From positions 1 to 42,014 of the forward strand of contig NZ_JAAKZY010000082.1 of the NCBI RefSeq assembly GCF_011045015.1: a stretch of DNA of 42,014 nt, given 5' to 3'. Shown here one piece after another: positions 1 through 7,512 of this stretch. Position 1 is the stretch's first letter. The number at the start of each line of letters is the position of its first letter. The notes below the pieces were generated by a model. It did no database searches. It was not told where the DNA came from and saw only the letters and a list, made by a program, of their open reading frames with translations. A program made the position numbers and the translations under genes. This DNA comes from Streptomyces scabichelini. GTDB lineage: Bacteria > Actinomycetota > Actinomycetes > Streptomycetales > Streptomycetaceae.

Positions 1-657
1 CCTCCCCCGCCGCCCCCTGAATTCTGATCACTCCCAGGGGACCGCCTGGGATCGCATGCGCATGATCGCGGAGAATGCCCTGCATCCTGACGGGTCGGCC
101 GTACGAGCCGAGGGCTCACAAGGCCGTCAACGCCACCGGCGATCAGCGTGGACCGCCCGCCCGAACCGACCGTTGACGGACGCTGGATCCACGCTGGATC
201 ATCAGCGCATTCTGGATGTTTTCGCAGGTCATTGCACTGCCGCCGATATTCCGGTTCAACGTATGAATGAATCCGCCCCCTGGCCTTGCGTGATGAATGC
301 GCAGGTCAGGGGGTGTTTTACGGATTGGGAGTCGTGCACGTCGTGACGTTTCAGGGGAATGTCCAAGAGATGGGGTCGACGTCAGCGGGCTCCTCGTCTG
401 TGCAGGTCAGGGGTATGGAGCGATCGGTGGGCGCGGTAAGTGACGGCTTGGTCACCGTCACGGTGGCGGGATTTTGGCTGGATGAGCTGACGCTCCGTCT
501 TCTCTGTGGTGCGGATCTGGAGGCGGCGTAGATGCAGGGTGAGCAGGGCCTGGGCAAAGGGAGCCTTCCGTGGCGTCCAGAACGAGATGAGGGTGTTCGT
601 GACGGCCATTGGCAAGGTGCTGTTCGCGCCCCAGCTCGTCCGGTCCATCGCCGACGG
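1..657. other. Left-edge region without a confident gene
   Basis: No convincing coding sequence was found here. The stretch holds copy A of an 83-bp diverged direct repeat (182-264) and two copies of the 12-mer GCAGGTCAGGGG (301-312 and 402-413). A minus-strand open frame at 382-648 has fairly GC-rich third positions over its first 50 codons and lies 9 bp downstream of the flavoprotein gene stop. Its predicted peptide has no motif I recognise, so it may be the remnant of a truncated gene. I do not call it. Confidence 0.4.
182..264 (+). repeat. Diverged direct repeat, copy A
   Basis: This segment aligns without gaps to 4031-4113; I count 58 identities in 83 positions. Identity is concentrated in blocks: GCTGGATCC and GCTGGAT near the left, TGTTTTCGCAGGT in the middle, and TTCCGGTTCAACGTAT at the right end. 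The two copies lie in the same orientation and bracket the flavoprotein, XRE and DUF4143 ATPase genes. The role is unknown; duplicated upstream regions of related genes or junctions of an old insertion are both possible. Confidence 0.7.
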
Positions 658-1449
658 TCAGCCGCGCACGTGCAGCCGGAAACCCGTGCTGCCCGCGGGC
701 TCCAGTCCCTCCTTCAGGTGCAGCGAGGGGATCTCGTAGTCACCGAAGTTCTGCCGCCGGAACGCGATCGGCTCGGTCGACTCCAGGGTGAGCAGGCGCT
801 GCTCCCATGCCTTGGCGACGTCCGGGTAGTCCTCGCCGGTCATCCGGTCGGTGCCGTACAGCACGAACGGCGGCAGCATCTCGATGCCCGGGTAGTACAG
901 GATGCCGTGGTGGATCGGGAACAGCAGATCGTCGATGGGGCCGTTGATCCCGCGAGCGGCGTAATGCGACTCCGGTCCGCCGGCGGTCACCGACAGCAGG
1001 GCCCTTCTGCCCGCGAGGGTGCCTGCGTCGAAGCGCTCACCGTATTTGGTGTCGCTGTGCTCGCCGACGCCGTAGGCGAAGCGGTAGGTGAAGCGGTGGG
1101 TGAGCACCCGGCCCACCCAGCCTTTGAGGATCGCGGGCATCGAGTACCACCACAGCGGGAACTGGAAGATGATCGTGTCGGCCCACAGCAGCTTCTCCTG
1201 CTCGGTGAGGACATCCGGGGTGAGCGTCCCGGCGTCGAAGGCCCGGCCCGAGTCCAGGGCGACCTTCAGCGGACTTGAGGCGTGGGGGCCGTAGTCCGCG
1301 GCGTCCACGACCGCCTTCCAGTTCATCGCGTACAGATCGCTCACCCGCACCTCGTGCCCGGCGTTCTCCAAGGTGGACACCGCGAGGTCCTTCAGCGAGC
1401 TGTTGAGCGACTGCGGCTCCGGGTGGGCGTGGACGATCAGTGTCTTCAC
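658..1449 (-). CDS. NAD(P)H dehydrogenase (quinone) / flavodoxin-fold oxidoreductase
   Basis: A 263-aa protein of the flavodoxin_2 (NQO1/MdaB-like) family, expected to be a cytosolic FMN or FAD enzyme that reduces quinones or other electrophiles with NAD(P)H. Residues 1-19 contain the phosphate-binding segment after the first strand (LIVHAHPEPQSLNSSL). Residues 95-116 contain FQFPLWWYSMPAILKGW, a conserved isoalloxazine-contacting region of this family, and a GGPE motif follows near residue 156. The start is GTG at 1447-1449, with AAGGAG five bases upstream. It is divergent from an XRE/MmyB regulator across 139 bp, an arrangement usual for a regulator of its neighbouring oxidoreductase. The substrate cannot be told from sequence. 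Confidence 0.88.
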   Translation of the reverse strand: MKTLIVHAHPEPQSLNSSLKDLAVSTLENAGHEVRVSDLYAMNWKAVVDAADYGPHASSPLKVALDSGRAFDAGTLTPDVLTEQEKLLWADTIIFQFPLWWYSMPAILKGWVGRVLTHRFTYRFAYGVGEHSDTKYGERFDAGTLAGRRALLSVTAGGPESHYAARGINGPIDDLLFPIHHGILYYPGIEMLPPFVLYGTDRMTGEDYPDVAKAWEQRLLTLESTEPIAFRRQNFGDYEIPSLHLKEGLEPAGSTGFRLHVRG

Positions 1450-1482
1450 GGGAACTCCTTCGGATCGGATGCCTTCGATCCT

Positions 1483-1498
1483 GGGCGCCGCGGCGCCC
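1483..1498. promoter_or_regulatory. Palindrome in the oxidoreductase/XRE intergenic region
   Basis: GGGCGCC and GGCGCCC form perfect 7-bp arms around a central GC, between the divergent flavoprotein and XRE genes. It is a candidate operator for the adjacent regulator. Such GC palindromes also arise by chance in high-GC DNA, so the call is weak. Confidence 0.3.
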
Positions 1499-1588
1499 GT
1501 TGTTCAGGGGCGCCTCTTCCATCGGACGGGACTTCCTGGTACTGGCGGGGCCACCTTCACGAGGCATCACCGACGCCATGCTGGGGGC

Positions 1589-2629
1589 ATGGACGATCTT
1601 GCAGGCTTCCTGCGGACCCGGCGTTCCCGGGTCGATCCGGCAGCCGTCGGCATCCCCACCGACAGCCGCCGCCGGGTCGAAGGGCTGCGCCGTGAAGAGG
1701 TCGCGCACCTGTCCGGAGTCAGCGTCGACTACTGCGTACGCCTGGCGCAGGGCCGCGCGACCCAGCCCTGCGAGCAGGTCCTCGACGCGCTCGCCCGTGT
1801 CCTCGGCCTCGACGCGACCGAACGCGGGCACCTCGACCGGCTCGCCCGGCAGCGCCGCCGCCGCGCGAAGGCGCCGGGCATGGGGGTCCCCCCCGGCCGG
1901 AGGCTGGGGGGCCGGCCGGAGCTGCTGCCCGTCCTCGGCCTGGTCGCCGACGCACCCACGCTGGTCATGGACCACCGCCTGGACGTGCTCGCCGGGAACC
2001 GCCTCGCCGGGCTCCTCTACGGCTGGCCGATGCCGGGCCTGAACACCGCCCGGCACATCTTCCTCGAGGAGACCGAGCGCGGCCTGGACGCGGACTGGGA
2101 GAACTGCACCCTCGACGTGGTCGGGCACCTGCGCCTGGCCGCCGGCAAATACCCTGAGGACCCCCGCCTGGCCTCGCTCATCGGCGAGCTGGCGATGGGC
2201 AGCGAGCGCTTCCGTCGCCTCTGGGCCCGCGCGGACGGGCGCGCCCGCACACATGGACGCAAGGCGTACCGGCACCCGCTGGTCGGACTGCTGGAACTAC
2301 ACCAGGAAAACTTCGCACTACCGGGCGAATCAGGCATGGAGCTGCTGGTGCTGTCCGCGGCCCCCGGCAGCCCCACCGAGGACGGGCTGCACCTGCTCGC
2401 GGGCCTGGGCGCGGACAGCGGTAACGCTCACGCTGTTGCTCCGCACGTGCCAGGTTGCTGTCTGTGCGGCTGTCGGCGTGGCTTGTGGCTGTGTCGCGCT
2501 TCTCGCTCAGGAGCCCCCTGTCAGGAGGCATGTCCGGTGGTGTTCGAACGGGCTGGACGAGGTGGCAGATTTTTCGAATATGGCTCGGCAGTTTTGGTGA
2601 AACTGAGCCGCGAATCGTCTATGGCGTAG
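1589..2629 (+). CDS. XRE-family regulator with MmyB-like ligand-binding domain, aberrant C-terminus
   Basis: A 346-aa frame of the MmyB-like class common in Streptomyces. The helix-turn-helix spans about residues 30-75, with the signature GLRREEVAHLSGVSVDYCVRL followed by GRATQP. The MmyB-type ligand-binding domain runs from about residue 115 to 275 (WENCTLDVVGHLRLAAGKYP; AAPGSPTEDGLHLLA). Proteins of this family normally end shortly after that last motif. Here the frame continues about 70 residues beyond codon 277 with Cys/Arg-rich, low-GC3 sequence that looks non-coding, so the original 3' end may have been lost by recombination near position 2420. The ATG at 1589 is chosen because family proteins begin with a short segment of this kind; the longer open frame upstream overlaps the divergent promoter. 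It probably controls the divergent flavoprotein gene. Confidence 0.8.
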   Translation: MDDLAGFLRTRRSRVDPAAVGIPTDSRRRVEGLRREEVAHLSGVSVDYCVRLAQGRATQPCEQVLDALARVLGLDATERGHLDRLARQRRRRAKAPGMGVPPGRRLGGRPELLPVLGLVADAPTLVMDHRLDVLAGNRLAGLLYGWPMPGLNTARHIFLEETERGLDADWENCTLDVVGHLRLAAGKYPEDPRLASLIGELAMGSERFRRLWARADGRARTHGRKAYRHPLVGLLELHQENFALPGESGMELLVLSAAPGSPTEDGLHLLAGLGADSGNAHAVAPHVPGCCLCGCRRGLWLCRASRSGAPCQEACPVVFERAGRGGRFFEYGSAVLVKLSRESSMA

Positions 2630-2683
2630 CGGCAGATTTGGTCTAATGGGGTACTGTCCGTCCGTCTGAAACAAGGACCTGCC

Positions 2684-3958
2684 ATGGCGAACCCAGCCGC
2701 GTCGCACCGCTTTCCGCGCCACTTGGAGACGGTCCTGAAGGAGCTGCTCCTGGACGAACCCGTCATCGTTCTCACCGGGGCTCGTACGGTCGGCAAGAGC
2801 ACGCTCCTCACTGCCTGTGCCGCGGGCCACGGAGTCGATGTTGTGGATCTGGACGAGGTCGACACCCGGCATGCGGTGTCGACGGACCCTGGACTCTTCG
2901 TCAGCGCCGACCGCCCCACGCCGGTGTGCATCGACGAGTTCCAGCACGTTCTGTCTCTATTGGACTCGATCAAGGCCGAGCTCAACCGGGACCTGCGCCC
3001 CGGGCGCTACCTGCTGACGGGCTCCACCCGCTACGACACCCTGCCACTGGCGAGTCAGTCCCTCACCGGCCGGGCGCATGTGACGACGATGTGGCCACTT
3101 TCCCAGGGAGAGCTGCGGGAGCGACGGGAGACCGCGCTCGATGCGCTGGTCAGCGATCCGGGTGCCCTGGTGACGGCGGAGCCCTCGCTCACCTCGCGCC
3201 AGGAGTACGAGGACATGGTCCTGGCCGGCGGCTTTCCCCTCGCCCTGGCCCGAGTCCCGGGCCGGTCCCGGGACCGCTGGTTCCGTGACTTCGTCAATCT
3301 CGTCATCGAGCGGGATGTGCTGGAGATCCGCAAGGTCCGGCAACGGCAGGTGCTTCCCCAGGTCCTGCGCCGGCTGGCCGGGCAGACCGGACAGGTGCTC
3401 AACATCAGCCACGTCGCCGACGCGGTCGGTCTGGAGGTGAGCGTGGTGCGTGACTACATCGGGCTCCTTGAGGCCGTGTTCCTTGTCCACCGGCTGGAGG
3501 CGTTCGGGCGCTCGGTCACCAACCGTGCCACCCGGACCCCGAAAATCCATGCCGTCGACACCGGCCTTGCCGCCTTCCTGCTCGGGGTGACCGGGCAGAA
3601 GTTGCAGGCCCGCACGCCGGCGGCCCTCACTCAGTTCGGCCATCTCGTGGAGACCTTCACGGTCAACGAACTGCTCAAACAGTCCGGCTGGTCACAGCAG
3701 GCCGTCTCCTTCTCGCACTACCGGACCAGGGATCAGCAGGAAGTCGACCTGGTGATGGAGACGGATGCCGGGATGGTTGCTGGGGTGGAGGTCAAAGCGG
3801 CCGCCACGGTCAAGGACAGCGACTTCGCGGGACTGCGGGCTCTCAGGGAGCGGCTCGGTGAGGACTTCGCGGGCGGAGTGGTGATCAACCTGGGGAAGCG
3901 GTCCTACACCTACGAGGACCGGCTGCACGTGCTGCCCCTCGACACGCTGTGGCGCTGA
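2684..3958 (+). CDS. AAA ATPase with C-terminal DUF4143 (AAA_14 type)
   Basis: A 424-aa ATPase. The N-terminal AAA_14 domain has Walker A GARTVGKST (residues 32-40), Walker B VCIDEFQ (81-87) and a sensor-like LTGSTR (111-116). The C-terminal DUF4143 half carries EVDLV (353-357) and EVK (369-371), resembling the acidic and lysine elements of a degenerate PD-(D/E)XK nuclease fold. The start ATG has AAGGA six bases upstream. Proteins of this family are abundant in bacteria, but their cellular role is mostly unknown; some act with mobile or defence loci. It is preceded by low-GC DNA that begins inside the extended XRE frame. A second ATPase of a related class follows 226 bp downstream. Confidence 0.85.
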   Translation: MANPAASHRFPRHLETVLKELLLDEPVIVLTGARTVGKSTLLTACAAGHGVDVVDLDEVDTRHAVSTDPGLFVSADRPTPVCIDEFQHVLSLLDSIKAELNRDLRPGRYLLTGSTRYDTLPLASQSLTGRAHVTTMWPLSQGELRERRETALDALVSDPGALVTAEPSLTSRQEYEDMVLAGGFPLALARVPGRSRDRWFRDFVNLVIERDVLEIRKVRQRQVLPQVLRRLAGQTGQVLNISHVADAVGLEVSVVRDYIGLLEAVFLVHRLEAFGRSVTNRATRTPKIHAVDTGLAAFLLGVTGQKLQARTPAALTQFGHLVETFTVNELLKQSGWSQQAVSFSHYRTRDQQEVDLVMETDAGMVAGVEVKAAATVKDSDFAGLRALRERLGEDFAGGVVINLGKRSYTYEDRLHVLPLDTLWR

Positions 3959-4030
3959 CGGCCGCATCCGCCAGCAGAGACGCCTCGCGGAATGCGATCC
4001 AACCGGGTTCCCGATGCATGGTTTCCGGCG

Positions 4031-4113
4031 GCTGGATCCTGGCTGGATACACCCCGATTCTCCGGTGTTTTCGCAGGTTGAAACCCTGGGGTGGATGTTC
4101 CGGTTCAACGTAT
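4031..4113 (+). repeat. Diverged direct repeat, copy B
   Basis: Second copy of the repeat described at 182-264, at about 70 percent identity without gaps. It lies between the two ATPase genes and ends 15 bp before the overlapping palindromes in front of the second one. Copy A has no such palindromes downstream. Confidence 0.7.
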
Positions 4114-4128
4114 AGCGGCTGGTCCCCT

Positions 4129-4161
4129 AGTAACGTCTATGTTACTAACATCGTTGTTAGT
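4129..4161. promoter_or_regulatory. Two overlapping palindromes, candidate operator of the DUF234 ATPase gene
   Basis: AGTAAC (4129-4134) pairs with GTTACT (4141-4146) around six bases. ACTAACA (4144-4150) pairs with TGTTAGT (4155-4161) around TCGT. The two dyads share three bases and end 24 bp before the GTG start. The AT-rich composition stands out from the surrounding DNA. Both could be sites for a dimeric repressor, or hairpins in the mRNA leader. No cognate regulator is encoded immediately beside them. Confidence 0.55.
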
Positions 4162-4184
4162 GTCATGCGTGGAGGTCGGCAGAC

Positions 4185-5603
4185 GTGGTGGATTTTGTAG
4201 GCCGTCGCCAGGAGCTGGCGACACTGGAGCGAGAGCTGCAGAAGGTAGCGACAGGGGTTGGCGGGGAGCGGCCCGGTCGGTGCGTGATGTTGCGTGGGCG
4301 GCGCCGGGTGGGCAAGTCGCGACTGGTCGAGCGGTTCGCGGAGCGCTCCGGAGCCCCGTTCTTGTTCTACGCGGCGACCGGTGCGTCCCCCAGGGATGAT
4401 CTGGCACGGCTGGCCCGGGACGCCCAAGCGTCGACGCTGCCGTTGGCGGGGCTGGTGGCCGCCGCGCGGCCGGAAAACTGGGACGCCGCGTTCGATGTGC
4501 TGGCCGCGGCGCTGCCCGCCGACCGGGCGAGCGTGCTGGTCATCGACGAAGTGCCGTACTTGATGGATACCGATGGCGCCTTTGAGGGGATGCTGCAACG
4601 GGCCTGGGATCGGGTGCTGGAGACCAAGCCGGTGCTGCTGGTCCTCATCGGCTCCGATCTGTCGATGATGGAGGCACTGAACAGCTACGGACGCCCCTTC
4701 CATCAGCGCGGCCGGGAGATGGTGCTGGGACCGCTGAACCCCGCCGAGGTGGGGCGGATGCTCGGGCTGGATCCGGCGGAAGCCTTCGACGCCGCGCTGG
4801 TCACCGGCGGGCTGCCGCTGATCTGCGCGGAGTGGCCGCGGGGCACAGGGCTGTGGGACTTCCTCGGCGAGGCGCTGAGCGACCCGGTCTCGGCCCTGCT
4901 GGTGTCGGCCGAGCGTTCGCTGGCTGCCGAATTTCCCCCGCAGGCTCAGGCGCGTACGGTGCTGGCGGCTATCGGCAGTGGTGAGCGGACCTTCACCAAC
5001 ATCGCTCGTGCAGCCGGCGGAATCGGGGCCACGCCGCTGCAGCGAGCACTGGAGCTGCTCACGGACAAGCGGATCGTCGCTGCGGAGCTGCCCGTATCGC
5101 TGCGTCCGTCGAAGGACCGCCGCTACCGGGTGACAGATCCCTACCTGCGGTTTTGGCTGCACCTGCTCGGCCCCTCCATGGAGGAGATCGAGCGGGGGCG
5201 GGGCGATCTGACCTTGGCGCGGATCCGGGAGAACTGGACCAGCTGGCGCGGCCGGGCCGTCGAGCCCCTTGTGCGCGAGGCCCTGGCGCGGATACTGCCC
5301 GACGATCAGCTTCCCGCGGCCCCCGCAGTGGGCGGCTACTGGACCCGTACCAACGACGTCGAGATCGATATCGTCGGGGCGGATTGCGCTCCCATTGCCA
5401 AGGAACTGCTCTTCGTCGGCTCCATCAAGTGGCTGGAGCAGTCGCCCTTCGACCGGCACGACTTGGCCGCTCTCTATCGACACCGGGCCGCTCTCACCGA
5501 CGAACCTGTTCCAGTCGTGGCGGTTTCGCGCAGTGGAGTCGACTGTCCAGGGCTTGACGCCACCTACGGTCCCGGCGATTTGCTGACCGCCTGGCCGCTG
5601 TGA
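4185..5603 (+). CDS. AAA ATPase with C-terminal DUF234-type domain
   Basis: A 472-aa ATPase that starts with VGRRQEL, the usual opening of this family. Walker A is GRRRVGKS (38-45) and Walker B is VLVIDE (117-122). A GSDLSMME segment follows at sensor position, then a winged-helix-like region (ERTFTNIARAAGGIGATPLQR) and YRVTDPYLRFWLHLL, which is typical of the DUF234 C-terminal module. EIDIV near residue 390 resembles a nuclease-like acidic element. The start is GTG at 4185 with GGAGG nine bases upstream. The family is described mostly as uncharacterised archaeal/bacterial ATPases. The adjacent palindromes suggest tight transcriptional control. Whether it works with the upstream DUF4143 ATPase is unknown. 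Confidence 0.83.
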   Translation: MVDFVGRRQELATLERELQKVATGVGGERPGRCVMLRGRRRVGKSRLVERFAERSGAPFLFYAATGASPRDDLARLARDAQASTLPLAGLVAAARPENWDAAFDVLAAALPADRASVLVIDEVPYLMDTDGAFEGMLQRAWDRVLETKPVLLVLIGSDLSMMEALNSYGRPFHQRGREMVLGPLNPAEVGRMLGLDPAEAFDAALVTGGLPLICAEWPRGTGLWDFLGEALSDPVSALLVSAERSLAAEFPPQAQARTVLAAIGSGERTFTNIARAAGGIGATPLQRALELLTDKRIVAAELPVSLRPSKDRRYRVTDPYLRFWLHLLGPSMEEIERGRGDLTLARIRENWTSWRGRAVEPLVREALARILPDDQLPAAPAVGGYWTRTNDVEIDIVGADCAPIAKELLFVGSIKWLEQSPFDRHDLAALYRHRAALTDEPVPVVAVSRSGVDCPGLDATYGPGDLLTAWPL

Positions 5604-5772
5604 GGGGCGGATGGCAGGCGAGGCACGAGAGTTGGGGAGCGCGATCATGCTGAACAGGCGTTGGAGTTCGGCTTCAACGTCCAGCGTCACCTCGACAGGC
5701 AGTCGCGCTGATGTCGCTGAAACTCTCGCCCGGTCGCTGCGTCACAGTCGGCAGCCGCCGACGTAAGTGCGC

Positions 5773-6534
5773 TCAGATCCCGGTGCTGCCAGGCTGTTCG
5801 GTGCCCCGCCGCGCTTCGGCGAGCAGGACGCCCAACCGGCGCAGGACGTCCACCTGGGCGTCGTTGTAGATGTCCTGGACGGCCTGGCCGACGGTTTTCT
5901 TCGCGAACTTCTCGCCGCGCGGGGCGTCGGCGGGCAGGGTGCTAAGACCCGGGTGCTGCCGGTACAGCGCGTGCACGAAGGCGACCAGCCCTTCCGCGAC
6001 GTCGGCGCGGGTCTGCTCGTCGGCGTCGGCGGGCAGCCGCTCGAACCTCTCACCGGCGGCATCCATGACCGGGTTCCTCATCAGGTCCGCATAGGCCGCC
6101 GTGCCCTTCGGGCCGAGCACCCTGCTCATCACGGTGACGAACGAGCGATCCGCGTCGGACATCGGGGTGTCGACCGCGGCCGCGGCGAACTCCGGAGGCA
6201 GGTCGGTCGGAACCGACTTCTTCAGGATGAACCCGAGTTCCATCCTGGCCCGCTGCAACCGTTCGATGGTGGCCGCCAGTTCGGCGTCGAGCGTGCGCAA
6301 CGCCTCCTCCGGATGATCATCGGACTCGCCCATCTCGGCGATCTGGGACAGGGGGAACCCCAGGTCGACAAGGCGCTTGATGCGCAGCAGCCGCACGAGG
6401 TGGGCCACGCCGTACTGCTTGTAGCCATTGGCCCGGCGTTCCGGCTCGTCGAGCAGACCGACCTCGTGGTAGTGCCGTACCGCCCGCAGGCTGGTGCCCG
6501 CGAGCTCGGCGATCTCACGCGTGCTCCATGCCAT
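5773..6534 (-). CDS. MerR-family transcriptional regulator
   Basis: A 253-aa regulator. The MerR helix-turn-helix and wing occupy roughly residues 3-70 (STREIAELAGTSLRAVRHYH; GYKQYGVAHLVRLLRIKRL), followed by the dimerisation helix (about 80-105). The C-terminal 140 residues have no metal-binding Cys cluster, so it is not a metal-type MerR; the inducer is unknown. The ATG at 6534 gives the usual family N-terminus. On its own strand, TTGACC (6634-6629) and TCGAAT (6609-6604) are separated by 19 bp, the long spacing typical of MerR promoters, with a palindrome in the spacer. The same palindrome precedes the next two genes, so the protein probably controls itself and both of them. Confidence 0.9.
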   Translation of the reverse strand: MAWSTREIAELAGTSLRAVRHYHEVGLLDEPERRANGYKQYGVAHLVRLLRIKRLVDLGFPLSQIAEMGESDDHPEEALRTLDAELAATIERLQRARMELGFILKKSVPTDLPPEFAAAAVDTPMSDADRSFVTVMSRVLGPKGTAAYADLMRNPVMDAAGERFERLPADADEQTRADVAEGLVAFVHALYRQHPGLSTLPADAPRGEKFAKKTVGQAVQDIYNDAQVDVLRRLGVLLAEARRGTEQPGSTGI

Positions 6535-6582
6535 GGCTCCGCACTCCGTTCGGCTCCTCGCGCGTCAGCGCGCGGCCTCGAC

Positions 6583-6610
6583 TCACTCCATTCGAATCAC
6601 TCCATTCGAA
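6583..6610. repeat. 14-bp perfect tandem duplication at the merR promoter
   Basis: TCACTCCATTCGAA occurs twice in tandem (6583-6596 and 6597-6610). The second copy contains the inferred -10 hexamer of the MerR gene and abuts the operator at 6611. A length change here would affect only the transcript leader. Confidence 0.85.
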
Positions 6611-6631
6611 ACCATGCCGTCGCGGCACGGT
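6611..6631 (-). promoter_or_regulatory. MerR operator copy 1 (merR promoter)
   Basis: Imperfect copy of a 21-bp dyad whose consensus arms are ACCGTGCCGT and ACGGCACGGT around a central G. It sits exactly between TTGACC and TCGAAT on the minus strand with 19-bp spacing, as in known MerR-controlled promoters. Three bases differ from the perfect copy at 7513-7533. Confidence 0.75.
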
Positions 6632-6660
6632 CAAGCGCCACCCCGCCCCTCCGGAAGGGC

Positions 6661-6684
6661 TTGACTGTGCCGTGACGGCACGGT
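6661..6684 (+). promoter_or_regulatory. MerR operator copy 2 (DUF3159 promoter)
   Basis: TTGACT at 6661-6666 forms the -35 element and runs into the dyad 6664-6684, which differs from the perfect palindrome by one base. It lies 56 bp upstream of the DUF3159 start. No good -10 hexamer is visible at 17-19 bp, as expected for a promoter that needs activator-induced DNA distortion. A further half site (GACGGCACGGG) lies at about 6704-6714. Confidence 0.75.
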
Positions 6685-6740
6685 TTTTCGTGGTTCCCAT
6701 CGCATCGACGGCACGGGTTCGCGAAGACCGAGGAGACGCC

Positions 6741-7475
6741 ATGACCGAGCACCACCGCACCGACACGGCCGGGCACCACCGCACCGACACGGCCGGGCAC
6801 CACCGCACCTACACGGCCGGGCACCACCCCGCCGACAGGACACCGGCCGAGCCCGCCGCGCAGAGCGAAGCGCATCAGAAGCTGCTCGACCAACTCGGCG
6901 GTACGAAGGGGATGGTGTACACGGCGATCCCGATCTCGGCGTTCGTCGCGGCGAATGCCGCTTTCGGGCTGCCGCTCGCGATCGGCAGCGCACTCGCGGT
7001 GGCCCTGCTGATCACCGTGTGGCGGATGGCGCAGGGGGAGCCGTTCACCGCGGCGGCCGGCGGTGTCTTCGGAGTCGCGGCCGCCGGCGGCGTCGCGGCG
7101 TGGACCGGCTCGGCGGGTGGCTTCTTCCTGATCGGCATCTGGGCGAGCTGCGCGGGCGCGGTGCTCCTGATCGTCACGTTGCTGGCCCGCAGGCCGGTGA
7201 CCGGCCTGCTGTGGAACGCGCTGCACGGCAACAGGCACGCGTGGCGGGACGACCGCCCCAGCCTGCTGGCGCACGACGTCGCCACCGCCACCCTGACTGT
7301 CCTGTTCGCAGCACGGTTCGGCGTGCAGCAGTGGCTCTACGAAAGCGATGCCACGGGCTGGCTGGCTCTCGCCAAGGTCGGTATGGGCGTGCCCCTGCTC
7401 GCCTTGGCTCTGCTGGTCGTCTTCTGGGCGTTCCGCCGGACGACCAAGCGGCTCGTAGAACCGGCGACCCAGTGA
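6741..7475 (+). CDS. DUF3159 membrane protein with His-rich tandem-repeat N-terminus
   Basis: A 244-aa protein. Residues 4-30 are a His-rich repeat, HHRTDTAG three times (third copy with Y for D) followed by HH. The remainder is a DUF3159 domain with about five to six hydrophobic segments (AIPISAFVAANAAFGLPLAI; ALAVALLITVW; FLIGIWASCAGAVLLIVTLL; LALALLVVFWAF). DUF3159 proteins are conserved in actinobacteria and have no assigned function. The repeat is encoded by three 24-bp units and is probably absent from most homologues; His clusters of this kind may bind metal ions. The ATG at 6741 has GAGGAG at a good distance. It is preceded by operator copy 2 and is probably under MerR control together with the downstream hydrolase. 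Confidence 0.82.
   Translation: MTEHHRTDTAGHHRTDTAGHHRTYTAGHHPADRTPAEPAAQSEAHQKLLDQLGGTKGMVYTAIPISAFVAANAAFGLPLAIGSALAVALLITVWRMAQGEPFTAAAGGVFGVAAAGGVAAWTGSAGGFFLIGIWASCAGAVLLIVTLLARRPVTGLLWNALHGNRHAWRDDRPSLLAHDVATATLTVLFAARFGVQQWLYESDATGWLALAKVGMGVPLLALALLVVFWAFRRTTKRLVEPATQ
6750..6821 (+). repeat. 24-bp tandem repeat, three units, in coding sequence
   Basis: Units at 6750-6773, 6774-6797 and 6798-6821 are identical except for one base in the third; a partial fourth follows. Each encodes HHRTDTAG (HHRTYTAG in the third). The unit length keeps the frame, so copy number can change without disrupting the protein. Confidence 0.95.
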
Positions 7476-7512
7476 GCCGGCGAGCCGGTGGGCCGGGCGA
7501 CGGCCCGGAATG

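Noticed and set aside
382..648. Minus-strand hypothetical gene downstream of the flavoprotein gene
   Set aside because: The first 50 codons have moderate coding character, but no motif or ribosome site is evident and the second half looks random; kept only as a remark.
4137..5690. Long minus-strand open frame over the DUF234 ATPase gene
   Set aside because: Composition (Arg, Gln, His, Gly, Pro-rich) and lack of motifs show it is an antisense reading of the ATPase gene.
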